This document shows, piece after piece, positions 34,793 to 42,939 of a stretch of 64,000 nt of DNA (positions are counted from its first letter, which is position 1; every line of letters begins with the position of its first letter). This DNA is from Alicycliphilus denitrificans_A (GTDB taxonomy: Bacteria; Pseudomonadota; Gammaproteobacteria; Burkholderiales; Burkholderiaceae_C), in NCBI RefSeq assembly GCF_044792555.1, contig NZ_CP126238.1:1364001-1428000 (forward strand). The letters run 5' to 3'. Under the pieces are notes generated by a model that was given only the letters and a program-made list of their open reading frames with translations, was not told the origin of the DNA and did no database searches. A program made the translations under genes and the position numbers.

Positions 34793-36690
34793 GCCGTGGC
34801 TCCACGGGGCTGCGCGTCCGCATCCGGATGGATGATCGGGAACCGGCCCTTGATGATGCGGCCGCCCGATACCGATGCGAAATACTGCAGGTTCGGCAAC
34901 TTGCCCAGGATGTCGGCGGGCACCACCTCCTCGAAGCTTTCGGTGAGCTGGGTCGAATAGCTCGACGAGAAATCCCCGATGTGGGTGTCTGCGCCGTGGC
35001 TGAGGCCGACGCGTACCGTGTGGATCGCGGTCTTGCCGAAGGTCTCGACCACGAAGTCCTGCGTGGGCCGGTCCTTGGTGCGCAGCGCGATCAGGTTGTT
35101 CAGGTTGCCCAGCGCCATGCGGGCGGCGTCCTCGCTGCCCAGGCGCCGCGCCAGGTCGGCCAGCGTCTGCATGGCGCAGGTGGCGAAGATTCCGCCCTCG
35201 GCTCCCTTGTTCAGGATCTCGATCAAGGGTTGGTTGATGACGTTGCTGACCTCGTCCACGAACAGCGAGATGCGCCGGTAGGTGCCGAGGTTGTAGCGCA
35301 TGCCGGCCCGGGCGGCCTGGTCGGCCAGGGCCAGGGCGCCGATGGCCGACGCGACCGACGGGTCGGGTAACGAGTCCAGGCACATGTAGAGCACGTGGCC
35401 GCCGCGCTCGATCTTCTCGAAGTTCATGATCGGGCGTGGATCGTCGGCATCGAAGGGATCGGGCGACAGGCTGCGGCCCAGGTCGCCCGAGGTCAGCATC
35501 GAAAGGATAGGCAGCAGGTTCGCCGTGATCTTCTGGTAGTGCTCCCGGTTGTGCCGGAACGTGCGAACCTGGGCGTCGAGCACCTTGCTGCGCTGGTTCT
35601 GCGCGACATGGTGCTCGTAGTAGGCGACGAATCCCATCAGGTCGGCGCTCGCCGCCTCGGAGGGCCGGCGCATATTGCCACGGTGGGCATCGTGCAGCAG
35701 CTTGCGCATCTCGGGTTGGTCGCGCCAGCCATTGCCCAGCAACAGCTCGTAGAAGCGCCGCAGCGAGGCTTCCAGCACCGGCTCGATGCCGCCTTCGATG
35801 TACTTGGTGAGCTTGATGAGGTTCGGCCGCTCCTCCAGTTCGACCAGGCCTTGCACCACGACGTTGACGGCGTCCCAGCCGAAGGCCGTGAAGGCGCCGG
35901 CCGTGTCGGGCGGCATGATGGACTGGATGCGCGATGCGATCTCGGTGGGCTTTTGCCAGTTGAAGGTGAAGTCCAGGCGGACACCGCGTTCCGGAAAGGA
36001 GGGGTGGAACTCCATGAAGGTGTCCGCCTCGCGGTAGTCCTCGCAGGCCCGCTCGACCACCCGCTTCAGGCGGCGGCTGTTCTTGGGATCGATCACGATC
36101 ACGACGTCGCCGCGACGCACGGCCTGGGTGATCAGGTTGGCCAGCGCCACGCCCTTGCCCGACTGCGTGGTGCCCACCAGCAGCGTGCCGCCTTCAAAGT
36201 TCTGCAGCGGCCGGTGCAGCGGGCGTTCGGTCGGCTCCACCCCGTGGATGTAGGGCAGGCCGATCTCGGCATCGGGCTGGGCCGCGCCACCTTGCCCCAG
36301 GGCATGCTGTAGCCACGGGGGCACGGTGAACTCGCGGTAGTCCACCTTGGCGAGCTCGTAGAGACGCTGCGCATGCACGGGCCGCCACTCAAAGCCGAAA
36401 CCCAGGAACACCTGGGCCGGATCGGTGCACAGGCGGCCCAGTTCCTGCGTGCTCAGCCCCTGGATGCGGCGCCCGCCGAGCGATCCGCGCAGCCGCAGTA
36501 TCCGCAGCGCCTGGGCCGTCCGTCTGCAGGCCATCAGCAGGCAGGCGGCAGCGAGGACTAGCGAAGGAAGGACAGGCAGCGGGCCGATCAGCGCGATGAG
36601 CGCAAAGTACAGCGAGGCGGCCAGCCACACCAGGCCCGCATGGGCCTCGAAGGCACGCCGCCAGGGCATTTCGTAGCGGCGCACCAGCAT
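34789..36690 (-). CDS. traD: TraD: conjugative coupling protein (VirD4 family ATPase)
   Basis: 633 residues. Two N-terminal membrane helices (LVWLAASLYFALIALIG; PSLVLAAACLLMACR). Walker A LLVGTTQSGKGVALANL near residue 173, with VIVIDPKNSRRL following; Walker B ISLFVDEVSN near 476, and IFATCAMQTLADLARRLG after it. It docks the relaxase-DNA complex to the T4SS. Starts one base after the traI stop. Confidence 0.95.
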   Translation of the reverse strand: MLVRRYEMPWRRAFEAHAGLVWLAASLYFALIALIGPLPVLPSLVLAAACLLMACRRTAQALRILRLRGSLGGRRIQGLSTQELGRLCTDPAQVFLGFGFEWRPVHAQRLYELAKVDYREFTVPPWLQHALGQGGAAQPDAEIGLPYIHGVEPTERPLHRPLQNFEGGTLLVGTTQSGKGVALANLITQAVRRGDVVIVIDPKNSRRLKRVVERACEDYREADTFMEFHPSFPERGVRLDFTFNWQKPTEIASRIQSIMPPDTAGAFTAFGWDAVNVVVQGLVELEERPNLIKLTKYIEGGIEPVLEASLRRFYELLLGNGWRDQPEMRKLLHDAHRGNMRRPSEAASADLMGFVAYYEHHVAQNQRSKVLDAQVRTFRHNREHYQKITANLLPILSMLTSGDLGRSLSPDPFDADDPRPIMNFEKIERGGHVLYMCLDSLPDPSVASAIGALALADQAARAGMRYNLGTYRRISLFVDEVSNVINQPLIEILNKGAEGGIFATCAMQTLADLARRLGSEDAARMALGNLNNLIALRTKDRPTQDFVVETFGKTAIHTVRVGLSHGADTHIGDFSSSYSTQLTESFEEVVPADILGKLPNLQYFASVSGGRIIKGRFPIIHPDADAQPRGATA

Positions 36691-36691
36691 G

Positions 36692-38482
36692 TCAGCGGCC
36701 CCGGTGCAGTGTGGCTGCAGAGTCGGAAGATGCGATCACTTCTCCCTCGGCTGCGGGGGCAAAGGCCTTCGGGTCCAGGCCTTCGACATGCGCGGGCGCC
36801 AGGATCACGCCTGCAACGGTGGCGTCGCGAATCCGGCGTGAGACCGTTGGCGGGCCGCCCGGCTGCGGACGGCGGATCATCCGCGTGTCGTCCAGGGCGC
36901 GGATCGCGATGCTGGGCTGTATGCCGCGTCGCTCGAAATCGGCCAGCGGCACGAAGATGCCCTCGGCCAAGGTGCAGACGTCCGAACTGGCGGCGCTGTC
37001 ATTGAGGGTCGCCACGATCTCGGCCAGGGCATTGCGCACGGCAGGGTTCAGGCGCATCGGTGCCCGCAGGCGGATGGCGAGTGGTTCCGGCCCTGAAAGC
37101 GTTGCAGCGGGCGCTTCAGCCAAGGGGGCGGCCTCTTGCGGCGCAGCGATGGGCGCGTCGGTATTGCTGGCGTCATCCAGCAGCGACAGCTGTTCTGCCG
37201 GCGCCGCTGTCGCTGTTGCTTCGGGCGGGGCGGTCAGTGGAGGAGAGGGCGTGGCAGTCGCGGCGGCTGGCGAATCTTCGGCTGCCACTGGCTTCGCGTT
37301 CGGTGCCTGACCCGGCGGCTTCGTTGGGGAGGGTGGCTGAGCGAGAAGGTGGATGGTCAGGGCGGCGGGCTGGGGATCGAGGCCTGCCAGTAAGATCGCC
37401 GCATTGGCGAGCTTCACCGCTTCGATGGCTGTTTTCGCGCCCGGCGGCTGTATGTCCCAGGTTTCTCGACCGCCACCGCCAGCCACCAGAACCTTCGCCT
37501 CGAGCAGCAGGTCCAGCAAGGTGTGGGGTGATTTGGGGATGCCGGCCAGTTGGTCACTCTCCAGCAGCGACAGCGCATCCTCGGCCGCTGTGGGCCAGAC
37601 CAGGAACAACCCCTCCGGCCCGAGCCAGACGCGGCTCTTGTCGCGGTTCGGCGCCCACGCGGAATGGCCGGCGGCGAGGCGGCGCAGCGCGTCCACGAGA
37701 TAGCGCTCGAGGTGCGATCCATACTGGGGTTTGCCGTAGCGGTCGGCGCTGGCCAGCAGGTTGCGGTCGATGACCAGTGCCATCGACCGGCGCACGAGTT
37801 CGTCCAGAACGTTGTGCTCTCGGTACTGGGGGACACCCGCGATGCTGGCCAGGAGCTGCGGCACCACGATGGAATTGCCATCGCCCAGCATCTGCAGCAC
37901 TTCGGCCGGGACGACATGGGGTAGGGCGAACAGGCCTGTGCCGCGGGACTCCCGCGCATTGGCGCGCCAGCGCACGAAGTAGCGATCGGCCACTCGTCGC
38001 TCCAGCCATGGTGCCAGGCCGCCCAGGAAGGCGGGCCATTCCTCGCCGTCTGCGGTGGTCACGATCAGCTGGGTCAGCGTCCGGTGCAATTCGCAGCACA
38101 GGCCGCCGATGAAGGTCGCGATGCGCCAGCGCGGCTCCAGCTCACGCCGCTCGGAAATCGTGGCGCGACCGGAGAAGATATGCGCGTCCGTGCCCTGCAG
38201 GCTGAAGAACGCCGTCTCCAGCCCGAGCTGCAGCAGGCCGCCAGGTGTGTGGAAGTAATTGTCGGCGGTGGCGGGGAGCAAGTGCACGAAACGTGCGTAG
38301 CCGTGAACCAGCGGCATCAGCTCGCGCTCGAAGGTGGCGCGATCAGCGCCGAAGCACAGCTTGATGCGGGCCAGGAGCGCCTGCTGTCCCGCGATCACCG
38401 CAGCCAAGGGCACGGCCTCGAAGCCGGGATCCGAGGATGCGAAGGGTTGTGCGGCGGCGTTGGAGGAGGAGCCGGTAGCCAT
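36692..38482 (-). CDS. traI: TraI: MOBH-type relaxase (TraI_2 family)
   Basis: 596 residues. The N-terminal half carries the TraI_2 domain: VHLLPATADNYFHTPGGLLQ then LGLETAFFSLQ, LEPRWRIATFIGG, RYFVRW, and further PHTLLDLLLEAKVLV. A Pro/Ala-rich linker (about 390-470) precedes a C-terminal domain (LAIRLRAPMRLNPAVRNAL). Some metal-binding positions I expect differ: the region I align with the HD motif reads CCELHRTL. MOBH relaxases nick oriT and lead the strand to traD. The family call is firm; catalytic competence is not proven here. Confidence 0.85.
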   Translation of the reverse strand: MATGSSSNAAAQPFASSDPGFEAVPLAAVIAGQQALLARIKLCFGADRATFERELMPLVHGYARFVHLLPATADNYFHTPGGLLQLGLETAFFSLQGTDAHIFSGRATISERRELEPRWRIATFIGGLCCELHRTLTQLIVTTADGEEWPAFLGGLAPWLERRVADRYFVRWRANARESRGTGLFALPHVVPAEVLQMLGDGNSIVVPQLLASIAGVPQYREHNVLDELVRRSMALVIDRNLLASADRYGKPQYGSHLERYLVDALRRLAAGHSAWAPNRDKSRVWLGPEGLFLVWPTAAEDALSLLESDQLAGIPKSPHTLLDLLLEAKVLVAGGGGRETWDIQPPGAKTAIEAVKLANAAILLAGLDPQPAALTIHLLAQPPSPTKPPGQAPNAKPVAAEDSPAAATATPSPPLTAPPEATATAAPAEQLSLLDDASNTDAPIAAPQEAAPLAEAPAATLSGPEPLAIRLRAPMRLNPAVRNALAEIVATLNDSAASSDVCTLAEGIFVPLADFERRGIQPSIAIRALDDTRMIRRPQPGGPPTVSRRIRDATVAGVILAPAHVEGLDPKAFAPAAEGEVIASSDSAATLHRGR

Positions 38483-38536
38483 CGAAGAATCTCCGCGCCT
38501 GTGCGGGGCGCATGGACATTCATTGTGCGGAAAAGG

Positions 38537-39199
38537 CTAGGTTTCGGCTGCCGGCAATGAAGGCGAAGTGGAGGGGGTTTCGCCATTGGCATCCGTGAGC
38601 AAGTCCTGAACAGGCATCAGATGGGCGATCAGATCCTCGGAAGCCGGCGGCGGCTCGGCGAAGGATGCGGTGAGGCGCGGATCGCGGGCGTGTCGATCGA
38701 GTAATTGGCAGAAGGGGCAGGGCCGTGCCGTCGTGTCGGCGCCTCCCAGCGCGTCCAGGAATTCGCTGCCGCAGCGGGCGCACGCCGCCAGGCGGAAGCT
38801 GGGAGCCTTGGCGATCCACAGGCCTTCGGTGTGGGCCGCGAGGTCGAAAGCCCGGTCGAAGCTGATGCGGGGCGGGGGCCGGTACATCGACTGGTAGTAG
38901 CGGTACGCGCCGACCAGGGCTTCAGGCGCCGGAAATCCCAGATGGCGCATGCGCTGGAAGTTGGCGATGACGACCGACGCTTCAATCCGTTGCAGGAGGT
39001 TGGCGTTGTGGTACCACTCGCGGGAATTCGGGGCCCTGCCGCAGGGGGGCATGGCGTGCGCATTGAACAGCAGGTACAGCAGCTCGCGCGGGCGCAGCCC
39101 GGTGAGGTGGTGGATCGTGCGGATGCGCGCCCCCAGTGCTGCGCAATCATGGGCCAGCTGCAGCGCCCGCACGCGCTGGCTGATTTTGCTGCCCGGCAT
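38537..39199 (-). CDS. FlhC-like transcriptional activator (SetC type)
   Basis: 220 residues. FlhC features: GARIRTIHHLTGLRPRELLYL, MPPCGRAPNSREWYH, FDLAAHTEGLWI, and the zinc ligands C140, C143, C161, C164 (CARCG...CPFC). In SXT/R391 and IncC elements FlhDC-like pairs (SetCD, AcaCD) turn on the transfer operons. It begins directly at the stop of the FlhD-like gene (TAG-ATG), so the two are coupled. An Ala/Pro/Ser tail extends past the zinc site. Confidence 0.85.
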   Translation of the reverse strand: MPGSKISQRVRALQLAHDCAALGARIRTIHHLTGLRPRELLYLLFNAHAMPPCGRAPNSREWYHNANLLQRIEASVVIANFQRMRHLGFPAPEALVGAYRYYQSMYRPPPRISFDRAFDLAAHTEGLWIAKAPSFRLAACARCGSEFLDALGGADTTARPCPFCQLLDRHARDPRLTASFAEPPPASEDLIAHLMPVQDLLTDANGETPSTSPSLPAAET

Positions 39200-39514
39200 C
39201 TATCGGGACACCTGAATGTGCATAGGCGACGCAGGGAGGGGCGGACGCGCGGCGGCCAGGGTGCCCGCAAGTGCCGGCGGCGAGTCGATCAGCGCGACCA
39301 GATCGGCCCGCGGCACGAACAAGGATGTCTGGCCGACCGCATGCACCAGGTTCCAGACCTCGGCGGGGTTCATCGCCCGCAGGCGCTCGGCCTGGGCCGC
39401 ATGCAGGTTGAATTTGCGGCAGGTCTCCACCATGTCGCGTGCCGTGCCGACAAGGATGGCATGGAGCAATTGCAGGTTGGTGGATTGCACATCGGATAGA
39501 AGCAGGTGGCGCAT
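39200..39514 (-). CDS. FlhD-like transcriptional activator partner (SetD type)
   Basis: 104 residues from ATG 39514 (GAGGAAA 8-9 bases upstream). SDVQSTNLQLLHAILVGTAR resembles FlhD (the IYDINLSYLLLAQRLI region), followed by LRAMNPAEVWNLVHAVGQTS and LFVPRADLVALI (FlhD VKLAETNQLVCHF). Forms a complex with the FlhC-like protein. A perfect TTGACA lies on the minus strand at 39553-39548 with TATCTG 16 bases further, but that would place the start of RNA almost inside the ribosome site, so this promoter is doubtful. Confidence 0.78.
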   Translation of the reverse strand: MRHLLLSDVQSTNLQLLHAILVGTARDMVETCRKFNLHAAQAERLRAMNPAEVWNLVHAVGQTSLFVPRADLVALIDSPPALAGTLAAARPPLPASPMHIQVSR

Positions 39515-39776
39515 GATCGTTTCCTCAGATACCCCTCTGAAGGGGAGTGTCAACAACGTTTCACGGGTACTCGATTCGGATGGGCGGTGGTAAGGTTTGA
39601 CTCAGCATATGCTGTGACCTGTGAATATGTGCACACCATTTGCTGCTTTCATGATGGATGGCTGAATTTGCCACCCGAAAGGGAAGGTGTTGGCGGTCGC
39701 TTCCGAAACTGGCTACATTCGGTAACTGAAGTAGCGGTAGAACACGCACTTTTGAGTTTTTTCCGTAGGAGATCGT
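39515..39776. promoter_or_regulatory. Divergent control region with two palindromes (candidate operators)
   Basis: 262 bases between the FlhDC-like genes and the repressor gene. CAGCATATGCTG (39603-39614) and TGTGCACA (39628-39635) are perfect palindromes 13 bases apart, near the middle of the region; CCCCT-CTGA-AGGGG (39532-39545) is a third inverted repeat closer to the flhD-like start. By analogy with SetR in SXT, the repressor gene at right probably acts here on both promoters. Confidence 0.5.
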
Positions 39777-40514
39777 GTGACTGCCAAGACAATGCCGTCG
39801 AGCCGCGCGGTGCCACGCCCGCCAGCGAGTCGGCGCGGAAGGCCGGAAGACAGCCGTGCAGTGAGTCGCGCAGGCCGTTCCCTTTCGGAAGGTGATCTCG
39901 ACCTGGTTCCGGGAGTGCGTGACCGTTTGCAGGCGAGGTTGGTCGCCATGGGCATTCCCGCCGACAAGATGGTTTCGCATGTGGCCGGGATCACGCGGCG
40001 CGCGGCCCAAAGCGTGCGTCGCTGGTTCGATGCCAGCGAGCCTGGTTTGCCGGATCTGGAATCATTCGCCCGGCTGTGTGCGGGTCTGGGTTGCAGTGCC
40101 GACGAGATCATCGGCGCGCTGCGCCCGCACGCCGATGACCAGGCCCACTGCACGCAACTCATCCAGGTGGCCAATTGCATCCAGGCCATTACCGATTCAC
40201 TTGCCCACCATGGCCAGTTGGGCACGCCGATGCAGGTCCCCGGAGACGAAATGGCGCCTCATCTGAAGGCGGGGGATCTTGTCTTTGTCGATCCGACCGT
40301 GACTCAACTGGCAGGCAACGGAATCTATGCGTTCACCTGCAATGGCAGTCTTTTAATTCGGCGGGTGGAGCGACGCGTTGACCGGAGCATCGTGCTCAAA
40401 TGCGACAACAAGGCGTACCAGGACTACGAGTGGACGGGCGCAACGGCGGCGGCAAGGCGCAGCGTCAAAATCCTCGGCAAGGTGCGCAGCGCCATCAGCG
40501 CGCAGGTGTTCTGA
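39777..40514 (+). CDS. CI/SetR-type repressor with degenerate S24 peptidase domain
   Basis: 245 residues from GTG 39777 (AGGAG 5 bases upstream; an ATG at 39792 has no such site). After a basic tail, a helix-turn-helix domain lies at about 45-115 (MVSHVAGITRRAAQSVRRWF). The C-terminal domain (about 150-245) has the S24 fold: MQVPGDEMAPHLKAGDLVFV, then SLLIRRVERR. The nucleophile Ser of the usual GDSM is Glu158 and the general-base Lys is Arg, so RecA-driven self-cleavage should not work. Probably represses the divergent FlhDC-like activator. Confidence 0.8.
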   Translation: MTAKTMPSSRAVPRPPASRRGRPEDSRAVSRAGRSLSEGDLDLVPGVRDRLQARLVAMGIPADKMVSHVAGITRRAAQSVRRWFDASEPGLPDLESFARLCAGLGCSADEIIGALRPHADDQAHCTQLIQVANCIQAITDSLAHHGQLGTPMQVPGDEMAPHLKAGDLVFVDPTVTQLAGNGIYAFTCNGSLLIRRVERRVDRSIVLKCDNKAYQDYEWTGATAAARRSVKILGKVRSAISAQVF

Positions 40515-40549
40515 CGCTAGCCGGCGCCGGTGCGTGGAAGCGGGCGGAA

Positions 40550-40587
40550 GGGGAATATCCCCCCCGCCACGGTTCGTTTACGAACCG
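40550..40587. terminator. Two hairpins between convergent genes (possible bidirectional terminator)
   Basis: GGGGA-ATA-TCCCC (40550-40562) and CGGTTCG-TTTA-CGAACCG (40570-40587) fill the 83-base gap between the repressor and DUF932 genes. Neither has a clear T-run, so the terminator reading is tentative. Confidence 0.4.
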
Positions 40588-40597
40588 CTGACACCGC

Positions 40598-41662
40598 TCA
40601 TGCCGCTTCGGCCAGCGGCTTCCATTCAGCCGCCGTCAGCTCGATCAGCTTGCCGCCCAAGACCTCGAACTCGGTGGCCCGGTCGTAGTCCTCGACTTCC
40701 TGGCTGTAGTGCGTTACCGCGTTGACCAGACCGTAGGCCGAAAGCTGGCCCTCGGCGATCAGGTGCCGCAGAACGCCCGAGCGTTCGGTGTCGTTGAGCG
40801 TGTAGCGCTGGGCCAGCACCTCGACCGACTTCACAGGATCGCCCTTGAGCGGGATACCCAGCGTCTTTTGCATCTTCGCCGCGGCCTGACGGAACGTCAC
40901 CTCTGACACCGCGGCCTGCACGACGTCGCGCACCTTCAGGAAGAAGGCCTTGTCGTCGGCCTGCAGGGTGTCGTCCTGATAGACCGTCACGCCCTCATCC
41001 TCCTGGGCGAGCGAACGCCCGACGTGCGTCTTGCGCAGGGCGCGGTCCGCGACGATCAGGCCATTGCGGCACACGAGCCGGAACAGCAGCGGCTGCACCG
41101 ACAGCGTGCCCTGGCCGACCTCGGAGTTCGAGATCGCGATGCCCGCCTGCACGATGTCGCCGGGCGCCATCTCGAACTTCAGCTGGGGCGTGACGCACTT
41201 GATGTACATGCGCGTCTCGGTCAGCTCCACCGACTCGAACCGGAACTCGGGCAGGCCCTTGAGGATCGGCAGGACATGCACGGCCAGGTCGTAGTTGTCC
41301 AGGCGCCGGTAGCGGTCGGACAGCACGGCACGCACCTGCCCGTCGAGGGTGCGCAGCAGGCGCCGGTCGGGCTCGCTTTGCAGCCAGGTGTTGACGTTGC
41401 GGTCCAGCAGCGCCGGCTGGTTCTCGCGCATGCGCTCGAAATAGGCATACGGAATGTTCAGCTTGTCGGCGAGCTGGCGACGTGCGAGCGGTGTCACGCC
41501 ATACGCCGCGGGCCCGCTTGTTTCTTCGACCACGAGGGTCGTTCCACCGCCTTCGCTGGTGCTGTGGCGCACCAGGGGCGAGGGCACCACCAGATCCTTC
41601 TTGGTGTTGAGCTGGCGCTCCAGCTCCTGTGCCAGATTCAACAGGGTACGTCCGCTTCTCAT
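40598..41662 (-). CDS. DUF932 family protein
   Basis: 354 residues from ATG 41662 (AAGGAG about 7 bases upstream). Family features: VTPLARRQLADKLNIPYAYF, NTWLQSEPDRRLLRTLDGQV, RAVLSDRYRRLDNYDLA, and EVGQGTLSVQPLLFRLVCRN. DUF932 proteins are common on plasmids, phages and integrative elements (plasmid-type relatives of phage-encoded LAGLIDADG-independent proteins); their function is unknown. First of a left-pointing accessory group reading GHKL ATPase, Toprim protein, DUF932. Confidence 0.88.
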   Translation of the reverse strand: MRSGRTLLNLAQELERQLNTKKDLVVPSPLVRHSTSEGGGTTLVVEETSGPAAYGVTPLARRQLADKLNIPYAYFERMRENQPALLDRNVNTWLQSEPDRRLLRTLDGQVRAVLSDRYRRLDNYDLAVHVLPILKGLPEFRFESVELTETRMYIKCVTPQLKFEMAPGDIVQAGIAISNSEVGQGTLSVQPLLFRLVCRNGLIVADRALRKTHVGRSLAQEDEGVTVYQDDTLQADDKAFFLKVRDVVQAAVSEVTFRQAAAKMQKTLGIPLKGDPVKSVEVLAQRYTLNDTERSGVLRHLIAEGQLSAYGLVNAVTHYSQEVEDYDRATEFEVLGGKLIELTAAEWKPLAEAA

Positions 41663-41860
41663 GACAATCTCCTTCGGTGAGGAAAAGCGGAGACGGCAGA
41701 GCCCCGGCGGGGATGCACGTCCCCGCATGGGCTGATGAAGGACCGGCGAGAGCCGGCCCACGATGGCGCAACCGTGGTTGCGCGCAGAACTCCAAGGCTG
41801 CCTTCGCCGCATGACCTGTGTCATCAACGGCCTGGTCTGGCAGCGACCAGGGGAGAAACC

Positions 41861-41899
41861 TTTTCAGTGCAGGCTCAGGACCTGAACCTGCGCTGAAAA
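41861..41899. repeat. 39-base inverted repeat / long hairpin
   Basis: TTTTCAGTGCAGG at 41861-41873 pairs with CCTGCGCTGAAAA at 41887-41899 (one G-U type mismatch), and inside it TCAGG (41875-41879) pairs with CCTGA (41881-41885). It starts 36 bases downstream of the Toprim gene stop on the minus strand. Could be a 3'-end stem or terminator of that gene, or a nicking/origin-type structure. The rest of the 41663-41934 gap shows nothing else. Confidence 0.6.
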
Positions 41900-41934
41900 A
41901 GCCGGGGGTGGGCGAACCCACTCCCCGACGAACG

Positions 41935-42939
41935 TCACGCGGCGCGCAGCAGGCTGGCTTCCTGCCGCTGCCGCCACACATCGGCCCAGTCCGTGCCCGC
42001 CTGCCGGGGCAGGAAGACGCGCACCGTGCGGGGGCCGCTCTGGGCTTCCTCGCGCTTGAGTCGGCGCGCCACCGCATAGGCGCTGGCCTGGCCCGTGAAA
42101 TCGCCGTCGGCATCGTTGTCGCCATAGACGCACACGCTGCGCACGGTGTCGGGCACCCAGAGCTTCTCGAGATTGCCCGCGCTCAGCGCGCACCACACCG
42201 GCTTGCCGGTCGCCAGGAACACCGCGACGCCGGTCTCGATGCCTTCGCAGACGGCCAGTTCATCCGTCGCCTCGGCCAGCCGCACGGCCGCGCCCGAGAA
42301 GCCGCCGCAGAGCACCTTCTTCGCATCGGGTGCATCGAGCTTGCGGCCCGCGCTCAGGTAGGTACGGTGCAGCGTCACGGCGCCCTGGGCATCCCGCACG
42401 CTGGCCAGCATCGCGGGGTACTCGGCCACCTTGCGGGCCTTGGCCGCTCCTTCCTTCTGGTAGTAGCCCAGCGCGGGATGAAAGCGCAGCGACGGCGGGT
42501 AGCTGGCCAGGGCCAGTCCCCGGCCGCGCAGGTAGCGGTCCACCTCGTCGCCGAGGGCGACGGGCCGCGCCTCGTTCCAGATGCGCTGCACCAGCTTCTT
42601 CATGCACTGCGGCGCGGCGGCATCCACCGGCGCAGCCGGCGGCAGCATGCCCAACACTTTCTCGACCGCGCACAGCGCCGCATGGAAGTCCATGCCCTTG
42701 CAGGCCTGCAGCAGCTTGAAGCCCCCGCCCGGACCGCACTTGCGGCAGTGGTAGTTCCCTTCGCCGAACTTGTCGGTGTACTGGAAGCGGTCCACGCCGT
42801 CCTTGCAGAGCGGGCAGGGACCAGGCTTGCGCTTGAGCAGCCGCTCGTCCAGGCCCAGGGCCCCGAGGATCTCGCTCCAACGCCCGTGTGCGCGCTGCTT
42901 GACGGCCTCCATGCGGGCGGCGTACTCAGCGTTCAGCAC
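41935..42939 (-). CDS. Primase-like protein with zinc ribbon and Toprim domain
   Basis: 334 residues from GTG 42939, which has GGAGG five bases upstream; an ATG at 42969 and one at 42912 are less well placed. Zinc ribbon GPCPLCKDGVDRFQYTD ... YHCRKCGPGGGF (two CxxC pairs), a linker with RYLRGRGLAL, then a Toprim domain with ELAVCEGIETGVAVF and CVYGDNDADGDFTGQASAYA. This is the mobile-element primase/helicase-associated class that makes primers on the transferred strand. No helicase domain is present. Overlaps the ATPase gene by 14 bases. Confidence 0.85.
   Translation of the reverse strand: MLNAEYAARMEAVKQRAHGRWSEILGALGLDERLLKRKPGPCPLCKDGVDRFQYTDKFGEGNYHCRKCGPGGGFKLLQACKGMDFHAALCAVEKVLGMLPPAAPVDAAAPQCMKKLVQRIWNEARPVALGDEVDRYLRGRGLALASYPPSLRFHPALGYYQKEGAAKARKVAEYPAMLASVRDAQGAVTLHRTYLSAGRKLDAPDAKKVLCGGFSGAAVRLAEATDELAVCEGIETGVAVFLATGKPVWCALSAGNLEKLWVPDTVRSVCVYGDNDADGDFTGQASAYAVARRLKREEAQSGPRTVRVFLPRQAGTDWADVWRQRQEASLLRAA

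Noticed and set aside
33066..34823. 585-codon minus-strand frame opposite abiEii
   Set aside because: Shadow of abiEii and DUF4400; no family features, while both real genes show motifs.
39548..39553. TTGACA as the flhD-like promoter -35 box
   Set aside because: The paired -10 would put the start of RNA at the ribosome site of the gene, so it is probably chance or leads to a leaderless message; kept only as a note.
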